Source of the DNA: Duganella sp. Root1480D1
GTDB lineage: Bacteria; Pseudomonadota; Gammaproteobacteria; Burkholderiales; Burkholderiaceae_D
NCBI RefSeq assembly: GCF_001427305.1
Contig: NZ_LMFZ01000012.1
Location: 124,001-188,000, forward strand
Direction: 5' to 3'
Length of the DNA: 64,000 bases
Position 1 is the stretch's first letter. Each line of letters opens with the position of its first letter. Shown here in pieces: positions 8,994-17,355 of the stretch. Under the pieces are notes generated by a model that saw only the letters and a program-made list of their open reading frames with translations, was not told the DNA's origin and ran no database searches. The position numbers and the translations under genes are program-made.

Positions 8994-10490
8994 TTACTTC
9001 GCCAACTCCACCAGCACCGCGGTATACATTTCCAGATTGAGAAGTAATTGTTTTTCCGTTATGAACTCGTGCTCGGAGTGGCCGCTGTAGACCTTGCCCG
9101 GCATGGTTGGGCCAAAGCTGACTGCGCGCGGGAACAGGCGCGAATTGGTGCCGCCGCCAATGGCAATCGGTTGCGGGTCCTTGATGCCGGTGTAGTGGGA
9201 GAACACCTTCATCAGGGTTGGCAATTGCGGCGCCTTGTCCTGCACCCAAGGCTCGCCAATCTGCGCTGCCAGGGTGGCACGCGGCTGGTTTTCCGCCTTC
9301 CAGGCGTCGAAGGCCTGGTTGATTTCCGCCGTCAGCTGGGCTGTTGTTTTTCCGCGCGGGCGGCGCAGGTTGATACCCAACACCAGCCCGTTGTCGGTCG
9401 ACTTCAGGGTAGTCGGCGATACGGTCATCGGCCCCATGAAGTCGTCGCTATAGGCAATCTTGCCGAACTTCTCACCCTGCAGCCCGGTGCCGATCATGTC
9501 GTTGACGAAATCGACCATCATGCCGGCCTGGCTGGCGCCCCAATGCTGCACGTCCAGCGCATCGGCCAGCATGGCGATGGCATTTACGCCATCTTGCGGT
9601 TTCGAGGAGTGGGCAGCGAGGCCTTTGGCGGTGACGGTCAGGCGCGTGCCCTGCCGCGCGTACTGGTAGCTCATGCCCTTCTGCTGGGCGGCGCGGGTGC
9701 GGATCGCCGTTTCCAGCGCGGCGTCGGCATTGTCGATCACGGCGCGCGCATCTTCGGGAATCTGGCTGTCGAAGAAACCGCCGGTGAAACTGGCCACCAA
9801 AGGCCCGCTGCCCGGCGCCGAAGCGAAGTTCGGCAAGGTCACGCGCACGCCGCCCCAGCCCTTCTCCGCCGTCACTGCCGGATATTCGGCGTCGATGGTG
9901 ATATTGGTTTGCGGTGGCGTATGGGTCTTGAGGAAGGCTTCCAGCGGCGCCCAGTCCGATTCCTCGGCCATGTAGATATACAGTTCAATGCGTTTTTTCA
10001 GCGGCACATTGCGGTCCTTGATCGCCTTCATCGCGTACATGGCGGTGGCAATCGGGCCCTTGTCGTCTTCGGTGCCGCGTCCCAGCAGCAGGCCAGGCTC
10101 GCTGGTGCGATCGAGCTTGAACGGCGACTGCTTCCACTTGCCCGGATCAACCGGCTGCACATCGCCGTGGGTAATCACGCCGACGCGTTCCTTGGCCTCT
10201 CCCAGGCCGACCACCATGATGTAGCCATGGTCGGCAAAGTCCAGCCCCAGGCGTCTTGCCTCGTCCTTGATGAAGCGCTTGAAGCCGATGTGCTGCGGGT
10301 TCTTTTCGAACGGCACCTTCTCGTCGGCCACGGTATTGAAGCTGACCATGCTGGCCAGGCTGTCGATCACCTTTTCGCCGTAGGCCTGGCGGGCATGGCG
10401 CGCGGCTGCGGTGGCGTCGTTGCTGAGGGGAGTTGCGGCATGGGCAGTGGCAAAGGCCAGCGTGGTGGCTAGTGCAAGTCTCTTGATCAT
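8994..10490 (-). CDS. M20 family dipeptidase (PepV/Sapep-like), secreted
   Basis: This is a 498-residue zinc metallopeptidase with an N-terminal signal peptide (A-T-A-H-A-A). It has the M20 metal ligands in order: His in T-H-G-D-V-Q-P-V near 107, Asp in G-R-G-T-E-D-D-K-G near 138, the Glu-Glu base pair in Y-M-A-E-E-S-D near 172, Asp in T-I-D-A-E-Y near 196, and His in S-G-H-S-E-H near the end. The G-T-N-S-R-L-F-P motif is typical of the dipeptidase subgroup. It likely cleaves dipeptides in the periplasm. The frame stays open upstream, but the ATG at 10490 begins the signal peptide. It lies 4 nt after the upstream solute-binding gene, so the two are co-transcribed. Confidence 0.9.
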   Translation of the reverse strand: MIKRLALATTLAFATAHAATPLSNDATAAARHARQAYGEKVIDSLASMVSFNTVADEKVPFEKNPQHIGFKRFIKDEARRLGLDFADHGYIMVVGLGEAKERVGVITHGDVQPVDPGKWKQSPFKLDRTSEPGLLLGRGTEDDKGPIATAMYAMKAIKDRNVPLKKRIELYIYMAEESDWAPLEAFLKTHTPPQTNITIDAEYPAVTAEKGWGGVRVTLPNFASAPGSGPLVASFTGGFFDSQIPEDARAVIDNADAALETAIRTRAAQQKGMSYQYARQGTRLTVTAKGLAAHSSKPQDGVNAIAMLADALDVQHWGASQAGMMVDFVNDMIGTGLQGEKFGKIAYSDDFMGPMTVSPTTLKSTDNGLVLGINLRRPRGKTTAQLTAEINQAFDAWKAENQPRATLAAQIGEPWVQDKAPQLPTLMKVFSHYTGIKDPQPIAIGGGTNSRLFPRAVSFGPTMPGKVYSGHSEHEFITEKQLLLNLEMYTAVLVELAK

Positions 10491-10494
10491 TATG

Positions 10495-11208
10495 CTATTG
10501 GTAGTTGGACAGGATTTTGTTGATGGCGCCTTCGCGCACCAACTGGGTAATGGCGGCATCGACTTCCGCCAGGGCCACACGGCCCTTTTCCGAAACGGCG
10601 CAGCGTGTGTAATAACTGCGCACCACCAGCGGTTCATGGACGTTGACCTTTTCGCCCTTGTGCAGCTGGTAATCGTAAAACGTTTTGATGGTAGCGACAT
10701 GGCGCAAGCGGCCTGCCGCCAGTTTGCGCAGGTTGGCCAGGTTGGAATGCGCATCGGCGCGCACAAAGCCGGTGCCCATGGCCTTTTCCATTTCGGGATA
10801 CTGGAATCCCAGCACGGTGCCAATTGGCTGGCCCCACAGGTCAAGCAGGCTTTGCGGCTGCGCCACGGTCAGCGAAGTGATGACCATTTCAGTCTGCGGC
10901 ATGAAGGCTTGGGTCCAGCCGAAATGCCCCTGCAGCCATTCCGGCAGGTACATGCAAATGACGTCGCCCTGCCCTGCTTCGAGCGCCATCGAGATGCGCT
11001 TGCGCGGCAACGCGAGCGTAACGGCGGTGCGGCCCATTCTTTGCGCCAGCGCCTCGGCCAGGTCCTTGTGGATGCCGCCAGCGACTTCGCCATTGCGAAT
11101 GTCGGCCAGCGGCATCTCGGTGCCGGTATCGACCAGCATGACCACTTTCTCTGCGCGTGCCGAAGCTGCAGTCAAGAGGGCGAACATGATGGCGGAAATG
11201 GCTTTCAT
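10495..11208 (-). CDS. Periplasmic substrate-binding protein, amino-acid type (family 3)
   Basis: This 237-residue protein has a signal peptide (M-K-A-I-S-A-I-M-F-A-L-L) and the bilobed fold of family 3 solute-binding proteins, seen in G-G-I-H-K-D-L-A-E-A-L-A-Q-R-M and the G-T-V-L-G-F-Q-Y hinge. No ABC permease or ATPase is next to it. It may therefore be an orphan binding protein or sensor, or serve a transporter elsewhere. It sits 4 nt upstream of the secreted dipeptidase gene, which hints at peptide or amino-acid scavenging, but that is inference. Confidence 0.82.
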   Translation of the reverse strand: MKAISAIMFALLTAASARAEKVVMLVDTGTEMPLADIRNGEVAGGIHKDLAEALAQRMGRTAVTLALPRKRISMALEAGQGDVICMYLPEWLQGHFGWTQAFMPQTEMVITSLTVAQPQSLLDLWGQPIGTVLGFQYPEMEKAMGTGFVRADAHSNLANLRKLAAGRLRHVATIKTFYDYQLHKGEKVNVHEPLVVRSYYTRCAVSEKGRVALAEVDAAITQLVREGAINKILSNYQ

Positions 11209-11263
11209 TTGGAAATATTAACCCACCAGCAGGCTTTTTGTTTCAGTGCTATCCTGCTGCGCA

Positions 11264-12445
11264 ATGAAACAAGAGCACCACATCACCCCCGCCATGATCC
11301 TGCTGCTGGCTGTCGCCAGCGGCCTGATAGTCGCCAACCTGTACTACGCCCAGCCCCTGGTGGGGCCGATCAGCCGGGCCACCGGGATCGATCCCGGCGC
11401 TGCCGGCTTGATCGTCACGCTGACGCAGGTCGGCTACTGCCTTGGCCTGGCTTTCATCGTGCCCTTGGGCGACCTGCTGGAAAACCGCCGCCTGACCATT
11501 ACCCTGCTGGGCGCAACGGCCGTTTCGCTGCTGGCTGCGGCGATGGCTGGCAATGCAGCGACCTTCCTCGCCGCCGCCTTCTTCATCGGGCTTTGTTCCG
11601 CCGCTGCCCAGGTGCTGGTGCCGTTTGCGGCGCACATGTCGGCGCCCGAACACCGCGGCCAGACCGTAGGCACTGTGATGAGTGGCCTGCTGCTTGGCAT
11701 TATGCTGGCGCGGCCCGTCTCGAGCCTGGTCACCGACGCACTGGGCTGGCATGCGATCTTCTTCATCTCCACCGCCGCCATCGCCGCGCTGGCCGTGGTC
11801 CTGCATGTACGCCTGCCGCAGCGGGTGCCGGAAGGCGGCTACCGCTATGGCGGCCTGCTGGCCTCCATGTGGACGCTGCTGCGCACCACGCCGGTACTGC
11901 GCCGCCGGGCGGCCTACCAGGCATGCATGTTCGGCGCCTTCAGCCTGTTCTGGACCACGGTGCCGCTGGTGCTGGCCAGCCCGGCCTTCAATCTTTCGCA
12001 GACCGGCATTGCGATTTTCGCGCTGCTTGGCGTGGCAGGCGCGATCGCCTCGCCGATCGCCGGCCGGCGCGCCGACCAGGGCAAGAGCCGCTCGACCACC
12101 TTGATGGCGCTGCTGGCCGCCGCGGCGGCTTTCGGCGCGCCCTTGCTGCTGCATGGCGGGCGCGAATTCACGCTGGTGCTGCTGGTGCTGTGCGGGATCG
12201 TGCTGGACATGGGCGCTTCGGGCAACCTGGTGGTCGGCCAGCGCGCCATTTTTGCGCTCGGCGCGGAAATGCGCAGCCGCCTGAATGGCCTGTATATCTC
12301 GATCTTCTTTGCCGGCGGCGCCTTCGGCTCATGGCTGGGCGGCTGGACCTGGGCCCACCATGGCTGGAACGGGGTGCTGGTGGCGGGTCTGCTGTTCCCG
12401 CTGCTGGCGCTGGTCTTTTTCGCGACGGAACGCAGCGATCAATGA
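11264..12445 (+). CDS. MFS transporter (drug/sugar exporter type)
   Basis: This is a 12-TM major facilitator protein of 393 residues. The early motif N-L-Y-Y-A-Q-P-L-V-G and the loop P-L-G-D-L-L-E-N-R-R place it with YnfM/AraJ-like and related putative exporters. The substrate cannot be inferred. I chose the ATG at 11264 because the protein then starts with a short polar segment before TM1. The gene is divergent from the solute-binding gene (55 nt between starts). Its 3' end overlaps the convergent secreted-protein gene by 7 nt. Confidence 0.88.
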   Translation: MKQEHHITPAMILLLAVASGLIVANLYYAQPLVGPISRATGIDPGAAGLIVTLTQVGYCLGLAFIVPLGDLLENRRLTITLLGATAVSLLAAAMAGNAATFLAAAFFIGLCSAAAQVLVPFAAHMSAPEHRGQTVGTVMSGLLLGIMLARPVSSLVTDALGWHAIFFISTAAIAALAVVLHVRLPQRVPEGGYRYGGLLASMWTLLRTTPVLRRRAAYQACMFGAFSLFWTTVPLVLASPAFNLSQTGIAIFALLGVAGAIASPIAGRRADQGKSRSTTLMALLAAAAAFGAPLLLHGGREFTLVLLVLCGIVLDMGASGNLVVGQRAIFALGAEMRSRLNGLYISIFFAGGAFGSWLGGWTWAHHGWNGVLVAGLLFPLLALVFFATERSDQ

Positions 12446-12900
12446 GCCCACATGCGGAACTCGCCCTGCATCTGCACGTTGCCGTTGATATTGACGCTGC
12501 CAAGGTTGCCGGTAACGGCGGCATTGGGATCGTTCTGCACGCTCATTGATTCGAAGCCGAAGTTTGTGTAGCGCATTTGCGACGGCAGCGTAATGGCGAT
12601 GTAGTCGCCGTTGCCGTCCGGGCGGTTTTTCACGTTCAAGCCGATCGCGAACATGTCGACCGTGCCGCGTACATTGCGCAGCACGATGTAGCGCGGCTGG
12701 CCGCCGTCGTGAAAGCCCAGCGACAGGCGGCTGTCGGTCACGGCGCCAACCAGGGTCGGGTCGTTCAGCACCACGTGGGCGGCGAAGTTGATGCCGTCGC
12801 GGGCGCTGACGCCGGACAGTTCGCTGTCGTCAAGCGGCTGGGGCGGCGCGGCCTGCAGCCAGGCCGGGAGCAACAGCAATAGCGCGGCAAGTCTCTTCAT
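12439..12900 (-). CDS. Small secreted protein with LSxVxxDG motif (fil-like paralogue A)
   Basis: The 153-residue protein has a signal peptide (M-K-R-L-A-A-L-L-L-L-L-P-A-W-L-Q-A), then at once the motif L-D-D-S-E-L-S-G-V-S-A-R-D-G-I-N. The rest is predicted beta-rich and ends in F-R-M-W-A-H. The motif and end are shared with the other small secreted proteins of this locus (12897-15110) and resemble what is annotated as FilA/DUF6160-type proteins in Acinetobacter and pseudomonads. It is the last gene of the left operon; its ATG overlaps the previous stop by 4 nt (ATGA). Function is unknown; an outer-membrane or surface location is inferred. Confidence 0.75.
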   Translation of the reverse strand: MKRLAALLLLLPAWLQAAPPQPLDDSELSGVSARDGINFAAHVVLNDPTLVGAVTDSRLSLGFHDGGQPRYIVLRNVRGTVDMFAIGLNVKNRPDGNGDYIAITLPSQMRYTNFGFESMSVQNDPNAAVTGNLGSVNINGNVQMQGEFRMWAH

Positions 12901-13763
12901 TGGCGGAATTTGATATCAAGGTAGTTGATCTGGATATTGCCGATGCGCGATGAGCCCAGGTCCACATTCCCGCTGGGCGCCGTAAAACTGATCTTGCCGA
13001 TTTCAATGCCGCCACTGGCCGCCTGGCCGGTACCGTACTGCGCGTCGGGCGCACCGATGCCGATGTGCAGGCGCGGCCCGTTTTCGTCGGCCAGCGCGTT
13101 GACCAGCGCAGGCTGGCGCGCCACGTCGGCAAACACCCAGGGCTGGCCGGTGAAGTTGCCGTTTTCGTCGGTGGCGCCGATGCGGATGTTATCGAGCGCC
13201 ATCTGCCCGGCCATGTTGGCGCGGCCGTTCGGGCGCAGCGCCCATTGGCCGACGTCCATGCGCAGCGCTACGCCGAGCGCCAGGCCGTCCTGCGTGCGCG
13301 GGGTGGAGAATTGCCAGCCCCCGCCGTACAGGGCAAGGTCGCTCACCACGATGGAGCCACCGTCGCGGTCGATGCCGTCGGCGTTGACGCCGAAGTCGTA
13401 GGCGAGCTGCCATTTCTGTTCGCCGTTGAGGTTTTGCGGCAGGTTGAACTGCGCGATATCGGCCAGGCCATTGGTACTGCGCACGACGTCGAAGCGGTAG
13501 GGATCGGAGAACGGCGTGGCGCTGTCGCTGCGCGATGCGCTGGGATTGCCGGCCCAGATACTGGCGCCGTCCGGGCGCGTGTAGCTCACGCGCAGGTCGC
13601 CGTTCATCGAAAAGCCGTTCAGGTCGAAGCTGACGCCGTCGCGTCCCCGCACGTCGGACAGCGCGCTGTCGTTCAGGGGGCGCAAGCCGTCGGCCAGCGC
13701 CAGCGCCGGCGCCAGCGTCAGCGCGACGCACGCGGCCAGCAGGGAGCGGCGCGCGCTTTGCAT
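12897..13763 (-). CDS. Secreted protein with LSxVxGxDG motif (fil-like paralogue B)
   Basis: This 288-residue protein has a signal peptide ending near A-L-A-D, followed directly by L-N-D-S-A-L-S-D-V-R-G-R-D-G-V-S. The remainder has repeating beta-strand patterns and several Asn/Asp/Gly turns (for example G-I-D-R-D-G-G-S-I-V-V) and ends in I-N-Y-L-D-I-K-F-R-Q. It is the largest of the four paralogues in the left operon. I chose the ATG at 13763 because it overlaps the previous stop (TGATG) and starts the signal peptide. I do not recognise a catalytic motif. It may be a structural component of a surface assembly, by analogy to the fil genes only. Confidence 0.75.
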   Translation of the reverse strand: MQSARRSLLAACVALTLAPALALADGLRPLNDSALSDVRGRDGVSFDLNGFSMNGDLRVSYTRPDGASIWAGNPSASRSDSATPFSDPYRFDVVRSTNGLADIAQFNLPQNLNGEQKWQLAYDFGVNADGIDRDGGSIVVSDLALYGGGWQFSTPRTQDGLALGVALRMDVGQWALRPNGRANMAGQMALDNIRIGATDENGNFTGQPWVFADVARQPALVNALADENGPRLHIGIGAPDAQYGTGQAASGGIEIGKISFTAPSGNVDLGSSRIGNIQINYLDIKFRQ

Positions 13764-14554
13764 CAGCGCCCCGCCGGCACGGTTGGCGCGGCAAGCGTGA
13801 CCGCCGGCGCCACGGGAGCCGGCACCTGCACCGCAGGCAGGTTGGTGAGCGACACCAGCTTGTCGCGCCAATTGAGCCAGACGCCCGACTGCGCGGCATC
13901 GGGCATCTGCGTGGTGCCGCTGGGCGCCTGGAACTGCACGCCCGACTTCAGCACCGAAATCCAGAAATCGCGGCTCGGCCCAGTGGCATCGCCCGCGCGC
14001 ACGCCGACCAGGGAGCTGGCGCCGTCCCAGCGCTTGCCGCCACCCGCATCGGTATGCGAATCGATGGTGGCCGGCTGGCCGTTTGCATCGGTGCCGCTGA
14101 CCAGCAGCGAACCGGACAGGCTGTTCAGCTTCAGGCCCACATCGCCCTTGATGCTGTCGAAGCCCATGCGCATGCCCACCACTTCGCGCGGCGCGCCGGC
14201 GTCGCCAGTGTTGCGGTACACGACTTCGAAATACGGATTGGTGATCGACACCCTGCTGCCGTTCTGGCCGAACTGCAGTGCCGGCATGTCGATATCGGCG
14301 CCGGTTCCTTCGCGCGCAGGAAACCGGTAATCGCCCAGGCGGATATTGCGCAAGCCCGCATTCAATTCCACGTCCGCATCGAGCGCGATGCGCGTGAAGT
14401 CGAAGCCGCCCAGCGTGCTGTTGCTCACTGCCAGCAAGCCCTGCCCGCGTGCGCGCGACAGGTCGTCGTCGCTCATGGGCCGCAGTTGCGCCGCAGCCGG
14501 CGCGCAGAAAAAGACGGCCGCCAGGGCGGCCGCAAAGAGACGGGATTCCATCAT
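13763..14554 (-). CDS. Secreted protein with degenerate LSxxxGQ motif (fil-like paralogue C)
   Basis: This 263-residue protein has a signal peptide (A-A-A-L-A-A-V-F-F-C-A-P-A-A-A), then M-S-D-D-D-L-S-R-A-R-G-Q-G-L-L-A. It is the same motif as in its neighbours, but the final D-G is replaced by G-L. The middle is beta-rich, and the last 40 residues are Pro/Ala/Val-rich. Two adjacent ATG codons (14554 and 14551) are equally good starts, and no strong ribosome binding site is visible. It overlaps the next gene by 1 nt and follows paralogue D by 43 nt. Confidence 0.72.
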   Translation of the reverse strand: MMESRLFAAALAAVFFCAPAAAQLRPMSDDDLSRARGQGLLAVSNSTLGGFDFTRIALDADVELNAGLRNIRLGDYRFPAREGTGADIDMPALQFGQNGSRVSITNPYFEVVYRNTGDAGAPREVVGMRMGFDSIKGDVGLKLNSLSGSLLVSGTDANGQPATIDSHTDAGGGKRWDGASSLVGVRAGDATGPSRDFWISVLKSGVQFQAPSGTTQMPDAAQSGVWLNWRDKLVSLTNLPAVQVPAPVAPAVTLAAPTVPAGR

Positions 14555-14597
14555 CAGGACATTCGCAGAGCGGCCGCTCCCACGGCCGCCACAGCGA

Positions 14598-15110
14598 TCA
14601 GTGTGCCCAGATCCACACTTGGGTGCCACGCAGATCGAGCTGGTTCATGGCCATCGAACCGTAGGAAGCATTGCTGCCGCCCATCTTGATTGCGTCAACC
14701 GAGATGTTCAGCAGTTTGCCTGCTGCCACCTGCACGTCGGCCGGGATCGCGATCTGCACCACGTCGCCGCCGGTGGCCGGGTTGTAGAAGGTGCCTGGGT
14801 TGGTCACGCCAGCAGCGCCGGCAGCCTGCAGGAAGGAGTTTTTCGACAGGATGTCGATGGTTGCAGCGATCAGGCCATTGACCTTGATGCCGTTGAAGCT
14901 CACCGAACCGCCGCCCAGGCCGTTGGCGTCGAGAGCGTCGGTGTCGGTGTAGACGAAGGATTCGACTTTGACGTTCAGGTTGGCGCCGATCGACACGCCG
15001 TCCTGGCCGGTAACTGCGCTCAGTTCCGCGTCTTTGATCGGGGTCATGGCCGATGCCGACAGGGCCAGGGTGGACAGGGCGATTGCTACAGCGGTGGTAA
15101 TGCGTTTCAT
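14598..15110 (-). CDS. Small secreted protein with LSAVTGQDG motif (FilA-like paralogue D)
   Basis: The 170-residue protein has a clean signal peptide (cleavage near A-S-A) and the clearest form of the shared motif, I-K-D-A-E-L-S-A-V-T-G-Q-D-G-V-S. It continues as a Gly/Asn/Val-rich beta protein and ends T-Q-V-W-I-W-A-H. It is the first gene of the left operon, with GGAG about 10 nt before the ATG. The motif and size fit proteins annotated FilA or DUF6160 in Acinetobacter and relatives (from memory, not searched). The role is unknown; the position facing a C39-like peptidase gene suggests it may be processed by that enzyme. Confidence 0.78.
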   Translation of the reverse strand: MKRITTAVAIALSTLALSASAMTPIKDAELSAVTGQDGVSIGANLNVKVESFVYTDTDALDANGLGGGSVSFNGIKVNGLIAATIDILSKNSFLQAAGAAGVTNPGTFYNPATGGDVVQIAIPADVQVAAGKLLNISVDAIKMGGSNASYGSMAMNQLDLRGTQVWIWAH

Positions 15111-15163
15111 ATCGTTGATCTCCGTTCGAATAAGAATAATGTGCTTGGTGTGGTGCTCCTGTA

Positions 15164-15210
15164 TGCCTCCTTGCCGGTCGCGGGCCTGGTGGGCCCGGTG
15201 CGGCGAGGCA
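15164..15210. other. Long imperfect stem-loop
   Basis: TGCCTC pairs with GAGGCA, GCCG with CGGC and CGGGCC with GGCCCG around a short loop, giving 16 pairs in three blocks. It lies 54 nt upstream of the first gene of the left operon and could be in its mRNA leader. No T-run follows on either strand, so it is unlikely to be a simple terminator. Confidence 0.5.
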
Positions 15211-15456
15211 CCGTCTTAATATTGTCGCAATATTAATTAAATTTATGATAGGTGGCGGCGCCGGACAGGGTCTAGCGTTTCACACTGACCGCACAGGCCA
15301 AACGCTTGTCCTGGCGAGCCAGCCAGAGGAAGAGCGCCGTTCGCCGCATGTTGCTTGCATTAGCATAAGTTTTCGTGTGCGAAGTAGAGGTGTGCATCTA
15401 ATTTTTATGCATCGTGCAAGCCGCGAAACGTGCGTAAATAAATAACAAAAGAGCAA

Positions 15457-15472
15457 GGACGAACGTTCGTCC
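15457..15472. promoter_or_regulatory. Perfect 16-bp palindrome, candidate operator
   Basis: The sequence GGACGAAC/GTTCGTCC is an exact palindrome 87 nt upstream of the C39-like peptidase start. Perfect palindromes of this length usually mark binding sites of dimeric repressors such as TetR-type proteins. No TetR gene is in the window, and the AraC regulator of this operon would normally prefer direct repeats, so the cognate protein is unknown. Confidence 0.5.
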
Positions 15473-15559
15473 ACATTACATTGGAGACGCCATGGGTGCA
15501 GGATTCGACGCGCGCGCGACGCGCAAGGGCAGCGCTTACCCCAACGATCGGGAGCTGCC

Positions 15560-16327
15560 ATGCTGATGCTGTTGATGGGGGTCCTGGCAGCCCTGATTGG
15601 CGGTTCCGCCGCCCTCTCCCGCAACGAAGTGCAGGAGCGCCCCAAAGGCCAGTACGAGATGCCGCAAACCATGCTGGGCGGCGGCAGCTACTCGCAGGCG
15701 GTGAGCATGGAGCCGTTCTCCGAGCTCAAATACCGCCACATCGTGCGCCAGGCTTACGACTACAGCTGCGGCTCGGCGGCGCTGGTCACCATCCTCAAGT
15801 TCCACCTGGGTCTTGACGTCACCGAGCAGCAGGCCATGGAAGGCATGCTGGAAAAGGGCGAGAAGGAAAAGATCATCGAGCGCCGCGGTTTTTCGCTGCT
15901 GGACATGAAGCGCTACGCCGCTTCGCTCAACGTGCCCGCCGCCGGCTACAAGGCCGAAGTCAAGGACCTGCTGACATTGGACGAGCCGGCCATCGTGCCG
16001 ATCGACTACGCCGGCGCCAAGCACTTCGTGGTCCTGCGCGGCATCCGCAACGGCGTGGTCTTCATCGCCGACCCTTCGGCCGGCAACCTGGCCTTCTCGG
16101 TGCAGGAATTTGCCACGCTGTGGGACAAGAACACCTTATTCATCCTGTCCGCACCGGCCGGACAGAAAGCGCCGGCACAACTGGCGCTGAATGACCAGGA
16201 GCTGGGCGTGGTCGACATGGACCGCGTCACCAACCATGGCCAGCTCGATCCTTTCAACAACACCACGCAACTGCTGGAACGTGCCGTCAACTCCGGCCCG
16301 GCCCGCACCTGGATGCACCGTCAATAA
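15560..16327 (+). CDS. Exported C39-family peptidase (FilB-like)
   Basis: This 255-residue protein has an N-terminal hydrophobic signal or anchor (residues 1-20) and a complete C39 papain-like active site: Gln64 (oxyanion hole) and Cys70 in V-R-Q-A-Y-D-Y-S-C-G-S-A-A-L, His155 in K-H-F-V-V-L-R-G, and Asp171 in I-A-D-P-S-A-G. C39 domains normally cut double-glycine leaders and are fused to ABC exporters. This one stands alone and appears to act outside the cytoplasm. A stand-alone C39 peptidase is annotated FilB in Acinetobacter fil operons (recalled, not searched). It heads the right operon; GGGAG precedes the ATG. Likely substrates are the neighbouring LSxVxGxDG proteins. Confidence 0.87.
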   Translation: MLMLLMGVLAALIGGSAALSRNEVQERPKGQYEMPQTMLGGGSYSQAVSMEPFSELKYRHIVRQAYDYSCGSAALVTILKFHLGLDVTEQQAMEGMLEKGEKEKIIERRGFSLLDMKRYAASLNVPAAGYKAEVKDLLTLDEPAIVPIDYAGAKHFVVLRGIRNGVVFIADPSAGNLAFSVQEFATLWDKNTLFILSAPAGQKAPAQLALNDQELGVVDMDRVTNHGQLDPFNNTTQLLERAVNSGPARTWMHRQ

Positions 16328-16337
16328 GGAAACGCGA

Positions 16338-17345
16338 ATGAAATATCAGTACCTGCCATTCATGCTTGCCACCGCCCTGCTGGTGCATTCGACCGCCGGC
16401 GCGCAGGAAAGCACGGCAGCCACCAGTACCGCCGCCGCACGCGATGCGCTGGCGAAGAAGGAAGGCGAAGGCGACCAGAGCGCCCTGCTGAAAGAAACCC
16501 TGACTGCAGTCGACAAGCAGTATTCCCTGATCCGCAAAGGCAAATCGCAGTACACCTATGACCTGAACTACACCTACATCGGCCAGGAAAAAATCGTCAC
16601 CGATATCGCGGCCGATGGCCTGAGCCTGTTCGAAATCGAGAACGTCTCGGCCCACGTGGTCACCAATACCCTGTCGGTCGACTACGGCGTGTGGGACAAC
16701 CTGACCGCCAACGTGACCCTGCCCGTGATCGGCAAGTTCGCCGAGTCGCGCAACGGCAACAACACCTCGTTCTCGCTGGGCGACATCGCCATCGGCGCCC
16801 GCTACCAGCCGTGGGAAGCACGCCGCGACCGCGCCAACTTCACCGCCACCAGCAACCTGCGCCTGCCCACCGGCCGCAGCCCGTTCAAGATCATCGCCGG
16901 CAGCGGCGAGGCAACCGGCAGCGGCGTCGCTTCGCTGTCGCTGGGCATGAACGTCAACCGCATCGTCGACCCGGTAGCGCTGTTCGGCTCCCTGTCGCTG
17001 ACCGGCAGCACCCAGGCCACCGGGCTGCACCAGGTCAACGGCACACGCGTGCTGACGCGCGTGGCGCCCGGCACACAGTTCGGCTTTGGCATGGGCTTCG
17101 CTTATGCACTGTCGTATGGCATTTCTACTACGATGTCGTTCCAGGGCGCGATCTCGCAAGGCGCCAAGCTGCGTTTTGAAGACGGCTTGAACGTGCGCAC
17201 CAATTCGCAAACGTCGGCGATCCTCAACTTCGGCATGGGTTACCGCATGTCGCCGAAGAACACGGTGAACATGTCGGTCGGCATCGGCCTCACCAGCGAC
17301 TCGCCGAACTTCTCGGTGGGCCTGAACTTGCCGCTGGCGTTCTGA
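16338..17345 (+). CDS. Outer-membrane beta-barrel protein (FilC-like position)
   Basis: This 335-residue protein has a signal peptide (cleaved near T-A-G-A), a short charged helical segment (about 35-75), then alternating beta strands to a C-terminal Phe (L-N-L-P-L-A-F). That end is the usual BAM-recognition signature of outer-membrane barrels. Motifs such as V-D-Y-G-V-W-D-N-L-T-A-N-V-T-L-P-V and L-R-L-P-T-G resemble transporter-like 'meta-pathway phenol degradation' or porin-like barrels. It follows the peptidase gene by 10 nt with AGGA 9 nt before the ATG. Function is unknown; a role in exporting or anchoring the secreted paralogues is inference. Confidence 0.75.
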   Translation: MKYQYLPFMLATALLVHSTAGAQESTAATSTAAARDALAKKEGEGDQSALLKETLTAVDKQYSLIRKGKSQYTYDLNYTYIGQEKIVTDIAADGLSLFEIENVSAHVVTNTLSVDYGVWDNLTANVTLPVIGKFAESRNGNNTSFSLGDIAIGARYQPWEARRDRANFTATSNLRLPTGRSPFKIIAGSGEATGSGVASLSLGMNVNRIVDPVALFGSLSLTGSTQATGLHQVNGTRVLTRVAPGTQFGFGMGFAYALSYGISTTMSFQGAISQGAKLRFEDGLNVRTNSQTSAILNFGMGYRMSPKNTVNMSVGIGLTSDSPNFSVGLNLPLAF

Positions 17346-17355
17346 CGAGGCAGCA

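Larger units (their letters stand above)
15111..15559. other. Divergent intergenic region of the fil-like locus
   Basis: This 449-bp gene-free region separates the two divergent operons. The half from about 15220 to 15480 is markedly richer in A and T than its surroundings. It contains a long imperfect hairpin (15164-15210) and a perfect 16-bp palindrome (15457-15472). A weak plus-strand promoter-like pair, TTGTCG (15222-15227) and TATGAT (15244-15249) with 16-nt spacing, lies about 310 nt before the peptidase gene. Short open frames here have no ribosome binding sites or recognisable products. Confidence 0.6.

Noticed and set aside
15245..15445. Small gene in the divergent fil-like intergenic region
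   Set aside because: The 66-codon frame has no ribosome binding site, no signal peptide and no recognisable sequence, and it overlaps regulatory-looking AT-rich DNA.
15457..15472. LexA/SOS box
   Set aside because: The palindrome resembles CGAAC-type SOS boxes of Gram-positive bacteria but has no central spacer, and the adjacent genes are not SOS functions. A betaproteobacterial LexA box would look different.
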